Shown here piece by piece: positions 50,655 to 62,000 of a DNA stretch of 64,000 bases. The stretch comes from CATQGW01 sp964347635. Lineage in GTDB: Bacteria; Chloroflexota; Dehalococcoidia; Bin125. A program made the position numbers and the translations under genes. Within the stretch, counting starts at the first letter, position 1. Each line of letters begins with the position of its first letter. The stretch covers positions 1 through 64,000 of the forward strand of contig CAYFZI010000010.1 of assembly GCA_964347635.1 (NCBI GenBank). Reading direction: 5' to 3'. Below the pieces are notes generated by a model. It was given only the letters and a program-made list of their open reading frames with translations, had not been told where the DNA came from and made no database searches.

Positions 50655-51797
50655 ATGGGGCCGCTTGCAGGCATTCGGATTATCGAGTTTCAGGGAATCG
50701 GGCCGGGCCCGTTCTGCGGAATGATTCTCTCGGATATGGGCGCCGATATCGTGCGCATCGACCGCGCCGCCAATGTACCGGGCGAGGCGCCGGCGCAGCC
50801 GCCCGGCGACCTGCTGGCGCGCGGGCGGCGTTCGATTGCGCTCGACCTCAAACAGCCCGACGGGGTCGAAGTGGCGCTGCAGCTGATTGAAGGCGCCGAC
50901 GCGCTCTTCGAAGGCTTCCGCCCCGGCGTGATGGAGCGGCTGGGGCTGGGCCCGGAGGTCTGCCTGGCGCGCAACGAGCGGCTCGTCTTCGGGCGCATGA
51001 CCGGTTGGGGCCAGGAAGGTCCGTACGCCCAGATGGCGGGGCACGACATCAACTACATCGCCCTGGCCGGCGCGCTGGCGCCGATCGCGCGCCCAGGCCA
51101 GGCGCCGGTGCCGCCGCTGAACCTGGTCGGCGACTTCGGCGGCGGCGGAATGTATCTGGCCGTGGGGATGCTGGGCGCGCTGCTCGAGGCCCAGCGGACC
51201 GGCAAAGGGCAAGTCGTGGACGCCGCGATGGTCGACGGCGCGAGCTCGTTGATCACGTCGGTGCACGCCGGGCTCGCCTCCGGCTTCTGGAACCGCGGAC
51301 GGGCCTCGAACGTGCTCGACACAGGAGCGCACTACTACGACGCCTACGAAACGCTCGACGGCAAATACATCGCGCTGGGCTCGATTGAGCCGCAGTTCTA
51401 CGCCGAGCTGCTCGAGCTGACCGGGATGGCGCAGGAAGCGCTGCCCCAGCAGAACGATCGCACCCGCTGGCCGGAGATGAAGGCGCGCGTGGCGGCAATC
51501 GTGCGCACCAAATCGCGCGCGGAGTGGGAGGAAATCTTCGAAGGTAGCGACGTCTGCTTCGGCCCGGTGCTGGAGCCTTGGGAGGCGCCCGAACACCCCC
51601 ACGCGCGCGCGCGGCACTCATTCCGCGAAGTCGCCGGCGTCGTCCAGCCCGCCCCTGCCCCGCGCTTCAGCCGCACCGAAAGCGAAATCCAGGGTCCGCC
51701 GGCCTGGCCCGGCCAGCACTCGGACGAGATCCTGAACGAGATCGGCCTCAACGGCGCGCGGGCCGATCAGCTGAAAGCCAGCGGCGCCGTGCGCTGA
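50655..51797 (+). CDS. Alpha-methylacyl-CoA racemase / CaiB-type CoA transferase family
   Basis: 380 residues of the family III CoA transferase fold. The sequence matches the racemase branch: GPFCGMILSDMGADIVRIDR at the CoA site, GFRPGVMERLGLGPE, then GHDINYIALAGAL and NLVGDFGGGGM, which carry the His and Asp pair that exchanges the alpha proton in AMACR/Mcr. In transferases the catalytic Asp lies at another site, so racemase is favoured. AGAAGGGG precedes ATG at 50655. It probably serves degradation of branched fatty acids or sterol side chains. Confidence 0.88.
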   Translation: MGPLAGIRIIEFQGIGPGPFCGMILSDMGADIVRIDRAANVPGEAPAQPPGDLLARGRRSIALDLKQPDGVEVALQLIEGADALFEGFRPGVMERLGLGPEVCLARNERLVFGRMTGWGQEGPYAQMAGHDINYIALAGALAPIARPGQAPVPPLNLVGDFGGGGMYLAVGMLGALLEAQRTGKGQVVDAAMVDGASSLITSVHAGLASGFWNRGRASNVLDTGAHYYDAYETLDGKYIALGSIEPQFYAELLELTGMAQEALPQQNDRTRWPEMKARVAAIVRTKSRAEWEEIFEGSDVCFGPVLEPWEAPEHPHARARHSFREVAGVVQPAPAPRFSRTESEIQGPPAWPGQHSDEILNEIGLNGARADQLKASGAVR

Positions 51798-51841
51798 TCA
51801 CGCCGCCCGCGCGGACTCCCCCGCCCTGCTGCGTACGGCGG

Positions 51842-51873
51842 CCGCTGCCCCCTCTTGCCAGACGGGGCAGCGG
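51842..51873. terminator. Strong hairpin between convergent racemase and valS genes
   Basis: CCGCTGCCCC and GGGGCAGCGG form a perfect 10-bp stem with a 12-base loop, in the gap between two convergent genes. No T tract is present; it is likely to serve both sides. Confidence 0.6.
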
Positions 51874-51947
51874 TCTCCCGCCCACCCAGACAAGCGCGCG
51901 GCAGCCCTCCATGTTACTTCGCCGTACATCGCCAAGCGATGCAGGAA

Positions 51948-54716
51948 CTACGCTGAGCGCCCCCCCGCGAGCCCGGCGAGGCGTTCCTGGAGCAGGCTGC
52001 GTTGGCGGTTGAGGTCGGCCGCGCGGGACTGCTCGGCCGCAACGACGTGCGGCGGGGCCTTGCTGCGGAAGCCTTCATTGGCCAGCTTCGACTCTGCCCG
52101 GCGCAGCCGACCCTCGATGCGCCTCAGCTCTTTTTCGAGCCGAGCGCGCTCCTGAGCGAGGTCGACCAGCTCGCCGAGCGGGATCATCACCTCGGCGTTG
52201 GGCAGCACGACAGACGCTGTCTGCTCGCGGGGCGCCTCAGCGCGGCTGGGGACGACGTGCAGCGGGCGGCAGCGGGCAAGCTGCTCGATGATCCCCGCAG
52301 CCGCGCTGACCGGCGGCCCCGCCGCCTCGCGCGGGGCAACCCACGTTTCGACCCAGCGGCCGGCCGCAACCTGGTAGTCGGCGCGTGTTTGGCGCACGGC
52401 GCGGACGATTTCCTGCACCGCGCCGAAGGCCGCTTCGGCGCCGCGGTCGCGCGCGCCGTCGCCCGCTTGCGGGTAGCGGGCAACGATCAGCGCCTCGCTG
52501 TCTCGATTCGGCAGGCGCTGCCAGAGCGCTTCGGTGATGAACGGCATCCAAGGGTGGAGCAGGCGCAGGCCGCAATCGAGCACATGGGCGAGCACTGGGA
52601 TCGGTGTTGGGTCGGCCGCGCGGAGGCGGACCTTGCTCGCCTCGACGTACCAATCGAAGAACTCGTTCCAGAGAAAATCGTGAATCCGGCGGCCTGCCTC
52701 GCCGAGTTGAAACTGCTGCAGCAGCTCGTTCACGCCGGCGGCCGCGGCTTCGAGGCGGGAGAGAATCCAGCGGTCTTCGAGCGGCAGATTGGAGCGCTCG
52801 ACGGGCAGCGCGGCCAGCGCCGAACCCGGCTGTTCGTGCTGTGCGATTTCGCCCAGCACGAAGCGCGCGCCGTTCCAGAGCTTGTTGGCGAAGTTGCGCG
52901 AGCCTTCGAGGCGCTCGTCGGTGAGGCGCATGTCGTTGCCGGGGCTCGAGCCGGTGGCGAGCGTGAAGCGCAGCGCATCCATCCCGTATTGCTCGGCCTT
53001 GTCGAGCGGGTCGATCACGTTGTCGAGGCTCTTGCTCATCTTGCGCCCCTCGGCGTCGCGCACCAGGCCGTGCAGGTAGACGGTGCGGAAGGGCGCGGCG
53101 CCGATGTTGTAGCAGCCGAGCATGATCATCCGCGCGACCCAGAAAAAGAGGATGTCGTAGCCCGTCTCCATCACGCTGGAGGGATAGAAGCGCCCGAGCT
53201 CCTCGCTGCGGTCGGGCCAGCCCAGCGTCGAGTGCGTCCAGAGCCCGCTCGAAAACCATGTGTCGAGCACGTCGGGATCCTGGAGCAAGTCCGCGCCGCC
53301 GCACCTCGGACAGCCGCTCGGGTCGTCCGCGCCGACGATCGGGCGGGCGCCGGCGCCGATCGTAATTTCGCCGTCGTCGGCGGCGATGATCGCCTCGGCG
53401 TCGCAGCTGCGGCAGTACCAGGCCGGAATCCGGTGCCCCCACCACAGCTGGCGCGAGATGCACCAAGGGCGGATGTTCTCCATCCACTGCAGATAGACCG
53501 CCGCCGAGCGCTCGGGCACGATCCGCACCTCGCCCTCGCGGACGACGCGGGCCGCCTCAGCGGCCAGCTCGGCGGTATCGACAAACCACTGATTGGAGAC
53601 GAGCGGCTCGACGGCGGCGCCGCTGCGCTGCGAGTGGCCCACGTTGTGCGGGTGCCGCTCGGTCTCGACGAGGTAACCGTCTTCGGCAAGATGCTCGACG
53701 ATCCGCTCGCGGGCCTCGGCGCGATCCAGGCCGACATAGATGCCGCCCTCTGCGGTGATCGAGCCGTCCCAATCGACCACGCGGATTGGCTCCAGCCCGT
53801 GCCGTTCGCCGATCTCAAAATCGAGCTGGTCGTGGCCGGGCGTGATTTTCAGCGCGCCGGTGCCGAATTCGGGGTCCACCGCCCGATCCGGCACGATCGG
53901 CAGCAGCCGATCGAAGCCGCGCAGCGGCAGGCGCACCCGGCGCCCGTGGTGGGGCTGCCAGCGCTCATCGTCCGGGTGCACCGCGATCGCAGTGTCGGCG
54001 GGAATCGTTTCGGGGCGCGTGGTGGCGATCACCACACCGTCGCCGAGCGCTTCGCCCCGCTCATCGACAAAGGGGTAGCGGACGTGCCAGAGATGCCCCT
54101 CGATCTCGCGGTATTCGACCTCGACATCGGAAAGCGCGGTCATCATCTGCGGGTCCCAGTTGATGATCCGATCGCCGCGGTAGATGCGGCCGTCGTTGAA
54201 GAGGTCCACAAAAGTCTTGCGCACCGCGCGGCGGGGGGTCTCGTCGAGCGTGAAGACGGCCCGGCTCCAGTCGCAGGAGGCGCCCATGCGACGGGCCTGA
54301 TCCTCGATCCGCGAGCGGTAGCGGTGCACCCAGCTCCAGACGCGCTCGACGAACCGCTCGCGGCCCAGGTCATGGCGCGTCTGGCCCTCCCGCGCGAGCT
54401 GCTGCTCGACGACGCTCTGCGTCGCGATCCCGGCGTGGTCGAGGCCGGGCAGCCAGAGGGTTGGGTCGCCGAGCATCCGATGCCAGCGGGTCAGCGCGTC
54501 CTCAATCGTGAGCGTGATCGCGTGGCCCAGATGCAGCGCCCCGGTCACGTTGGGCGGAGGCATGATGATCGTGAACGGCTCGCGCCCGCCGCCGTCGGCC
54601 TCGGCGGGGGCGAACCAGCCGCCCTGCTCCCAGAAGCGGTAGATCGGGGCTTCGGCGGCGCGCGGATCGTAGGTCGGCGGCAGCGGGGCGGCGGGGGCGG
54701 TGCTGGCTGAGGTCAC
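51948..54716 (-). CDS. valS: Valyl-tRNA synthetase
   Basis: 922 residues, cytoplasmic. Class I signatures are HIGH as NVTGALHLGHAI (residues 53-64) and KMSKS as GRKMSKSLDNVIDP (about residue 540). The editing domain lies between. A zinc-ribbon-like pair YCRSCDAEA and GCPRCGGADLL frames a short insertion (about 430-470). GLDHAGIATQ and DWSRAVFTLDE support Val specificity over Ile/Leu. The C-terminal coiled coil (LGELVDLAQERARLEKELRRIEGRL) is present. The start is GTG at 54716, 83 bp after an unknown gene likely to be on the same transcript. Confidence 0.97.
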   Translation of the reverse strand: MTSASTAPAAPLPPTYDPRAAEAPIYRFWEQGGWFAPAEADGGGREPFTIIMPPPNVTGALHLGHAITLTIEDALTRWHRMLGDPTLWLPGLDHAGIATQSVVEQQLAREGQTRHDLGRERFVERVWSWVHRYRSRIEDQARRMGASCDWSRAVFTLDETPRRAVRKTFVDLFNDGRIYRGDRIINWDPQMMTALSDVEVEYREIEGHLWHVRYPFVDERGEALGDGVVIATTRPETIPADTAIAVHPDDERWQPHHGRRVRLPLRGFDRLLPIVPDRAVDPEFGTGALKITPGHDQLDFEIGERHGLEPIRVVDWDGSITAEGGIYVGLDRAEARERIVEHLAEDGYLVETERHPHNVGHSQRSGAAVEPLVSNQWFVDTAELAAEAARVVREGEVRIVPERSAAVYLQWMENIRPWCISRQLWWGHRIPAWYCRSCDAEAIIAADDGEITIGAGARPIVGADDPSGCPRCGGADLLQDPDVLDTWFSSGLWTHSTLGWPDRSEELGRFYPSSVMETGYDILFFWVARMIMLGCYNIGAAPFRTVYLHGLVRDAEGRKMSKSLDNVIDPLDKAEQYGMDALRFTLATGSSPGNDMRLTDERLEGSRNFANKLWNGARFVLGEIAQHEQPGSALAALPVERSNLPLEDRWILSRLEAAAAGVNELLQQFQLGEAGRRIHDFLWNEFFDWYVEASKVRLRAADPTPIPVLAHVLDCGLRLLHPWMPFITEALWQRLPNRDSEALIVARYPQAGDGARDRGAEAAFGAVQEIVRAVRQTRADYQVAAGRWVETWVAPREAAGPPVSAAAGIIEQLARCRPLHVVPSRAEAPREQTASVVLPNAEVMIPLGELVDLAQERARLEKELRRIEGRLRRAESKLANEGFRSKAPPHVVAAEQSRAADLNRQRSLLQERLAGLAGGRSA

Positions 54717-54799
54717 GGTGCGGCTCCGGGCTAACGCGTGCAGCAGGGTTGGGGATGGAGTCGGGCCCGGCCGGCGCGGAGATCGCGCGCCCGCCAGAC

Positions 54800-55641
54800 C
54801 TAGCCTACGGCTACGACGATGGAGTCAATCAGATCTTCGGCGGCCTCAGGATCAGCAGCGCTGCGGCCGCCGCCCGCTGCGGGGTCAGCGCGGCGGCGCT
54901 GGGCGGCGAGTTCGAGCTCGCGGAGCATGTCCAGCCCGCGGCGCGTGTCGCTGGCCACGCGGGCCGGGTCCTGGCGCTCCACGCGCCCGCGGAAGAGCCA
55001 GTACGTGAACGCCTGCCACTCCTGCTGGCTGATCCGCTCTGTATGGGCGCGCTCAGTCTGATCGCGGAAATCGCTGAGCAGCTCATCCTGGGTGCGGCCG
55101 TAGATGCGCGAGTGCAGGTCGCGCTCGAGGTCGCGGCGGGCGTGGGAAAAGGTCAGCCCGCCGCTCTCCTTCTGCAGCGCCCGCTCAGTGGCCAGCTGCA
55201 GCGCCTGCTCGACGCGCACGCCGTAGAGAAAATTGAGATGCGCCCAATACTTGGCCGGGCCGATGCGGGCCTGGAATTCGCCTTCGCTCAGCGGCTGCGG
55301 CGGCGTTTCGCGGGTCAGCAGCGCCTCTACCTCGGCGCGCGGCAGCAGCTCGGGCGGCGCCGCGTCGCAGAGCCGTTCGCAGAGCAGCAGCCAATCGAAC
55401 GCTTCACGCTCGATTAGATAGACATACTCGCGTCCATCGACAACCTCGCGGGGCAGATCCCAGCGCCGCACAGCATCCAACAAGGCGTCGAACCAGGGCT
55501 GGCCCGAGCGCAGCGCGATCTCGAACGCGGCCAGGTGCGAATCGGCGCTGATCGGCGCGGGATGAAGCGGCCCCTCATCGCTGGCCCACTGATCATCGGC
55601 GGCGGCGCGCAGCCGCTCGGCGTCCGCGAGATTGGGCAGTG

Positions 55642-55663
<22 letters not shown>
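54800..55663 (-). CDS. Unknown protein between secA and valS
   Basis: 287 residues, not recognised. It is soluble and mostly helical, with aromatic-rich stretches (EIALRSGQPWFDALLDAVRRWDLP, VYLIEREAFDWLLLCERL, AKYWAHLNFLYGVRVEQALQLATE, WQAFTYWLFRGRVERQDP). There are no cysteine clusters or nucleotide motifs. The ATG at 55663 lies inside the end of secA (22-base overlap), which implies coupling to secA. Possible roles tied to secretion or to tRNA charging cannot be judged. Confidence 0.7.
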
Positions 55664-58383
<2,720 letters not shown>

Positions 58384-58530
58384 CTACAGCACCAGATTCG
58401 ATACTCTGCCACGCACATACTGCTCTCCATCATATTCCATACCGCCCTCGATCGCGGCGCTGGCCGCGATCAGGCCGGCCGGCCCAGCCGACTCTCCAAG
58501 CCGACTCCCGCACGCCTGACAACGCGGCAT
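58384..58530 (-). CDS. Small ORF (48 aa) with CxxC directly upstream of secA
   Basis: Begins MPRCQACGSRLGES and ends VRGRVSNLVL. The single CxxC near the N-terminus resembles half of a zinc ribbon. Its TAG stop is immediately followed by the secA ATG; since secA lacks its own ribosome site, translation of this ORF may feed ribosomes into secA. It has no clear ribosome site itself, and its function is unknown. It could also be a chance frame. Confidence 0.45.
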   Translation of the reverse strand: MPRCQACGSRLGESAGPAGLIAASAAIEGGMEYDGEQYVRGRVSNLVL

Positions 58531-58573
58531 GGCGGGAGGGGGCGCCCCGCAGAGCGGCGCGGCTCCACCCAGG

Positions 58574-59521
58574 TCAGGTGAACAGCGCCCCCACCGATTC
58601 GCCTTCGTGGATGCGGCGGATCGCTTCGCCCAGCAGGGAGGCGATCGAAACCGTCTCGAACAGACCGCTGCGGCACTCCGCCGGCTTCGGCAGTGTGTCG
58701 GTGGTGACGATCGAGCTGATCGGGCTGCGGTTGAGGCGCTCGAGCGCGGGCGGCGAGAAGAGGCCGTGCGTGGCCGCCGCGCAGATTGTTTGCGCGCCCT
58801 CCTGACGCAGCATCTGAGCAACTTCGCAGACGGTGCCGGCGGTGTCGATCTCGTCATCGATGATCAGCACATCGCGGTCGGCGACGCTGCCGATCAGCTG
58901 CAGCATCTCGGCGCTGTCGTTGTTGCCGGCACGGCGCTTTTCGGCCACGGCGAGGGGCAGGTCGAGCAGCGCGGCGACGGAGCGGGCGCGCTTGGCGCTG
59001 CCGAGATCGGGCGAGACGACGACCCCGTCGAACCCGCGCCGGGCGAAGTGCTCGGTCAGCAGGCGCTGGCCGGTCAGCTCGTCGGTGGGGATATGGAAGA
59101 AGCCCTGAATCTGGCCCGCGTGCAGGTCCATGGTCAGCATCCGGTCGGCGCCGGCGGTCTGGATGAGATCGGCGAAGAGCCGCGCGGTGATCGGCACGCG
59201 CGGCTGATCCTTTTTGTCCGAGCGGCCGTAGGCGAAGTACGGCGCCACCGCCGTGATGCGGCCGGCCGAGGCGCGGCGCGCGGCGTCGATCATGATCAGC
59301 AACTCAATGAGATGCTGATTGACCGGCCGCGCGCCGGGCTGAATCAGAAAGACATCGCGCTCGCGGATGTTCTGCAGCAGCTGGACAAAGGTGTTGCCGT
59401 TGGCGAATTCGAAGACGTTGGCGGCGCCGAGCGGCACATCGAGGTAATCGCAGACATCGCGCGCCAGCTGAAGGTGCGCGTTGCCGGAAAAGATCACCGG
59501 CGGGCCGATGAAGCGGCTCAA
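58574..59521 (-). CDS. prs: Ribose-phosphate pyrophosphokinase
   Basis: Makes PRPP from ribose-5-phosphate and ATP; 315 residues. Motifs are the flexible-loop and ATP region PYFAYGRSDKKDQPRVPITARL, divalent-metal DLHAGQIQGFF, the PRPP-binding DVLIIDDEIDTAGTV (about residue 218) and SPDLGSAKRARSVA. AGGGAGG is best spaced to the TTG at 59521; another TTG one codon earlier is possible. It is the upstream gene of the run prs-sORF-secA-unknown-valS. Confidence 0.95.
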   Translation of the reverse strand: MSRFIGPPVIFSGNAHLQLARDVCDYLDVPLGAANVFEFANGNTFVQLLQNIRERDVFLIQPGARPVNQHLIELLIMIDAARRASAGRITAVAPYFAYGRSDKKDQPRVPITARLFADLIQTAGADRMLTMDLHAGQIQGFFHIPTDELTGQRLLTEHFARRGFDGVVVSPDLGSAKRARSVAALLDLPLAVAEKRRAGNNDSAEMLQLIGSVADRDVLIIDDEIDTAGTVCEVAQMLRQEGAQTICAAATHGLFSPPALERLNRSPISSIVTTDTLPKPAECRSGLFETVSIASLLGEAIRRIHEGESVGALFT

Positions 59522-59683
59522 CAATCGCCTCCCTGCCGGGCAAGTATCGCACGCCCGCGCGATTCGCTCCGCGCGCGGCGCACGGAGCGCTGGGCCGCTC
59601 GGAGCCCGACAGGCGCGCCCGCGGGCGCGGCGCAGGCCGGCGGCTGTGCAACGTTGCGCAGCTAACGCAGCGGCGGGAAAGTC

Positions 59684-59712
59684 TTGCGCGGGGCGGGCGG
59701 CGTGGGTAGGCT
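59684..59712 (+). promoter_or_regulatory. groESL promoter
   Basis: TTGCGC (59684-59689) and TAGGCT (59707-59712) are exactly 17 bases apart. The predicted start point falls at the left edge of the CIRCE element, the typical layout for HrcA-repressed chaperonin genes. Confidence 0.72.
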
Positions 59713-59719
59713 GCCCTCG

Positions 59720-59746
59720 TTAGCACTCGCAGGGTTAGAGTGCCAG
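59720..59746. promoter_or_regulatory. CIRCE element (HrcA operator)
   Basis: TTAGCACTC-N9-GAGTGCCAG. The left arm is the exact consensus and the right arm differs from GAGTGCTAA at two positions. HrcA bound here would repress groESL under normal growth. The hrcA gene is not in the window. Confidence 0.93.
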
Positions 59747-59835
59747 CTGCGCTGCAACTGGCCCCGGCGAGCAGCCACCCCACGGATTGCGGCGCGCCGC
59801 GCCGGCACGCAGAGGAAAGCAGAAGGAACGCGCCA

Positions 59836-60138
59836 ATGGCAGAGGGAACACGTCTGGAGCCGCTGAACGACCGCCTGGTGATCACCCCGCTCCACCAGGA
59901 GCAGGTGCTCTCGAGTGGGATCGTGATCCCCGACTCGGCCAAAGAGAAGCCGCAGCAGGGCGAAGTGATCGCGATCGGCCCGGGCAAGCGCGACGACGAC
60001 GGCAAGCGGATCCCGCTCGACATCGCGATCGGCGACCGCATCCTCTACAAGAAGTACACCGGCCAGGAAATCCAGATCGACAACGAAGATCTGATCGTGC
60101 TCGAAGAGCGCGAAGTCCTGGCCAAGGTGGTCGTCTAG
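59836..60138 (+). CDS. groES: Co-chaperonin GroES
   Basis: 100 residues; the lid of the GroEL chamber. The opening LEPLNDRLVITPL, the mobile loop SGIVIPDSAKEKPQQGEVIAIGPG and the ending YKKYTGQEIQIDNEDLIVLEEREVLAKV are standard. AGAAGGA precedes the ATG. It is controlled by the CIRCE promoter and followed by groEL after 85 bp. Confidence 0.97.
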   Translation: MAEGTRLEPLNDRLVITPLHQEQVLSSGIVIPDSAKEKPQQGEVIAIGPGKRDDDGKRIPLDIAIGDRILYKKYTGQEIQIDNEDLIVLEEREVLAKVVV

Positions 60139-60223
60139 CGCGCCCCCCGGCAACCTGCACCTGAGTTTGGGGCCAGCTCGGAGCGCACCGCGCAGCGGTG
60201 CGGCTGGCCAATAAGGAGAGACG

Positions 60224-61855
60224 ATGGCAGCTAAGCAACTGGCCTTCGACATGGAGGCGCGCAAGTCGCTCCGCGAGGGCGTCGACGCGCTCGCCGACAC
60301 GGTCAAGGTGACGCTCGGCCCGCGCGGCCGCAACGTGGTGCTCGACAAGAAGTTCGGCGCGCCGCTGATCATCAACGACGGCGTCACGATCGCCCGCGAG
60401 ATCGAGCTCGATGAGCCGTTCCGCAACATGGGCGCCCAACTGGCCAAAGAAGTCTCGATCCGCACCAACGACGTGGCCGGCGACGGCACCACCACGGCCA
60501 CCGTGCTGGCCCAGTCGATCGTCACCGAGGGGCTCCGCAACGTCGCCGCCGGCGCCGACCCGATGGCGCTCAAGCGCGGCCTCGACAGCGGCCTGCGGGT
60601 CGTCGTCGATGAGCTGCGCGAGATGGCCAGCCCGGTCGAGCAGAAGAACGAAATCGCCGCAGTCGCAACGATCTCCGGCGACAACGAAGAGATCGGCGCA
60701 ATCATCGCCGATGTGATGGAAAAGGTCGGCAAAGACGGTGTGATCACCGTCGAAGAAGGCCAGGGCATCCGCATGGAGACCGAGTTCACGGACGGGATGC
60801 AGCTGGACCGCGGCTACGTCTCGCCCTACTTCGTCTCCAACCCAGAGCGGATGGAAGCCGGCATCGACGACCCCTACATCCTGATCACGGACCGCAAGAT
60901 CTCGGCCGTGCAGGATGTCGTGCCGCTGATGGAGAAACTGCTTCAGATCACCAAGAACTTCGTGATCATCGCGGACGACGTCGACGGCGAGGCGCTGGCG
61001 ACGCTGGTCGTGAACAAGATGCGCGGCACGATCAACGTGCTCGCAGTCAAGGCGCCGGGCTTCGGCGACCGTCGCAAGCAGCAGCTCGAAGACATCGCCG
61101 TGCTGACCGGCGGCACCCTGATCACCGAAGAGCTGGGCCGCACCCTGGAGCAGACTCAAGTCGCCGACCTTGGACGCGCGCGCCGCGTCGTCTCCAGCAA
61201 GGACGACACGACGATCGTCGAGGGCAGCGGCTCGGACGAAGCGATCCAGAACCGGATCAAAGAGATCAAAGCCCAGATCGACGGGACCGCCTCGGACTTC
61301 GACCGCGAGAAGCTGCAGGAGCGAATGGCCAAGCTGGCCGGCGGGGTGGCAGTGATCAAGGTCGGTGCACCGACCGAGGTGGAGCTGAAAGAGAAGAAGG
61401 CGAAGCTCGAGGACGCACTCTCGGCGACCCGCGCAGCGGTCGAAGAGGGCATCGTGGTCGGCGGCGGCTGCGCGCTGCTGCGCGCCGACCGCGCGCTGGC
61501 CGACCTCGACCAGTCTTCGCACGGCGACCAGCGCACCGCGGTGCGGCTGCTCCGCACCGCGCTCGAATCGCCGCTTCGCCAGATCTCGCACAACGCCGGC
61601 CAGGAAGGCTCCGTCGTGATCGGCCGCATCCGCAAGCAAGCAGACGACAGCTACGGCTACGACGCCAAGCTTGACCAGTACGGCGACATGCTCGAGTTCG
61701 GCATCGTCGACCCGGTCAAGGTCGTCCGTTCGGCGCTCGAAAACGCAGTCTCGATCGCCGGCATGGTGCTGACCACCGAATCCCTGGTGGCCGAAATCCC
61801 AGAGCCGCCGGCCGCCCCGGCCGCCATGCCGCCGGACATGGGGATGGACTACTAA
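60224..61855 (+). CDS. groEL: Chaperonin GroEL
   Basis: 543 residues; ATP-driven folding chamber. Motifs are VKVTLGPRGRNVVLDKKFGAP, NDVAGDGTTTATVLAQ (ATP site with catalytic Asp), DGMQLDRGYVSPYFV, VKAPGFGDRRK and EEGIVVGGGCALL. The tail ends PPDMGMDY and lacks the long Gly-Gly-Met repeats of E. coli GroEL. AAGGAGAG precedes the ATG, and a long perfect hairpin follows the gene. Confidence 0.98.
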   Translation: MAAKQLAFDMEARKSLREGVDALADTVKVTLGPRGRNVVLDKKFGAPLIINDGVTIAREIELDEPFRNMGAQLAKEVSIRTNDVAGDGTTTATVLAQSIVTEGLRNVAAGADPMALKRGLDSGLRVVVDELREMASPVEQKNEIAAVATISGDNEEIGAIIADVMEKVGKDGVITVEEGQGIRMETEFTDGMQLDRGYVSPYFVSNPERMEAGIDDPYILITDRKISAVQDVVPLMEKLLQITKNFVIIADDVDGEALATLVVNKMRGTINVLAVKAPGFGDRRKQQLEDIAVLTGGTLITEELGRTLEQTQVADLGRARRVVSSKDDTTIVEGSGSDEAIQNRIKEIKAQIDGTASDFDREKLQERMAKLAGGVAVIKVGAPTEVELKEKKAKLEDALSATRAAVEEGIVVGGGCALLRADRALADLDQSSHGDQRTAVRLLRTALESPLRQISHNAGQEGSVVIGRIRKQADDSYGYDAKLDQYGDMLEFGIVDPVKVVRSALENAVSIAGMVLTTESLVAEIPEPPAAPAAMPPDMGMDY

Positions 61856-61876
61856 CCGGCCGTTCCCAAGAGCCAA

Positions 61877-61913
61877 CGAAGCAGCCCGTGCGCTAAGCGC
61901 ACGGGCTGCTTCG
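61877..61913. terminator. groESL terminator hairpin
   Basis: CGAAGCAGCCCGTGCGC and GCGCACGGGCTGCTTCG make a perfect 17-bp stem with a TAA loop, 22 bp after the groEL stop. It lacks a T run but is by far the longest hairpin noted; it may also end transcripts of the convergent carboxyltransferase gene. Confidence 0.85.
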
Positions 61914-62000
61914 ATCTCGGCGCTCTACTCACTGCTCCCCTGCCACCGGGAGAACCGGCCCGCAGTCAGCAGCGCCCCCGCGGACCCGAAGCAGCGGAAG

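Larger units (their letters stand above)
59525..59835. other. Intergenic region upstream of groES (prs start to groES start)
   Basis: About 310 bp between divergent prs and groES. It holds the groES promoter and CIRCE operator (59684-59746), then an 89-bp leader ending in AGAAGGA before the groES ATG. The left half (59525-59680) is GC-rich with no feature I can support beyond room for a prs promoter. Confidence 0.7.

Noticed and set aside
52002..54710. A 902-codon plus-strand frame opposite valS
   Set aside because: Mirror of the valS reading frame. It stays open because of codon bias in GC-rich DNA; no family features.
54717..54799. T-box or other riboswitch before valS
   Set aside because: The gap is 83 bp, too short for a T-box, and valS is probably on a longer transcript.
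59882..61876. A 664-codon minus-strand frame across groES and groEL
   Set aside because: Antisense of two certain genes; composition is Asp/His/Gly/Arg repeats without domains.
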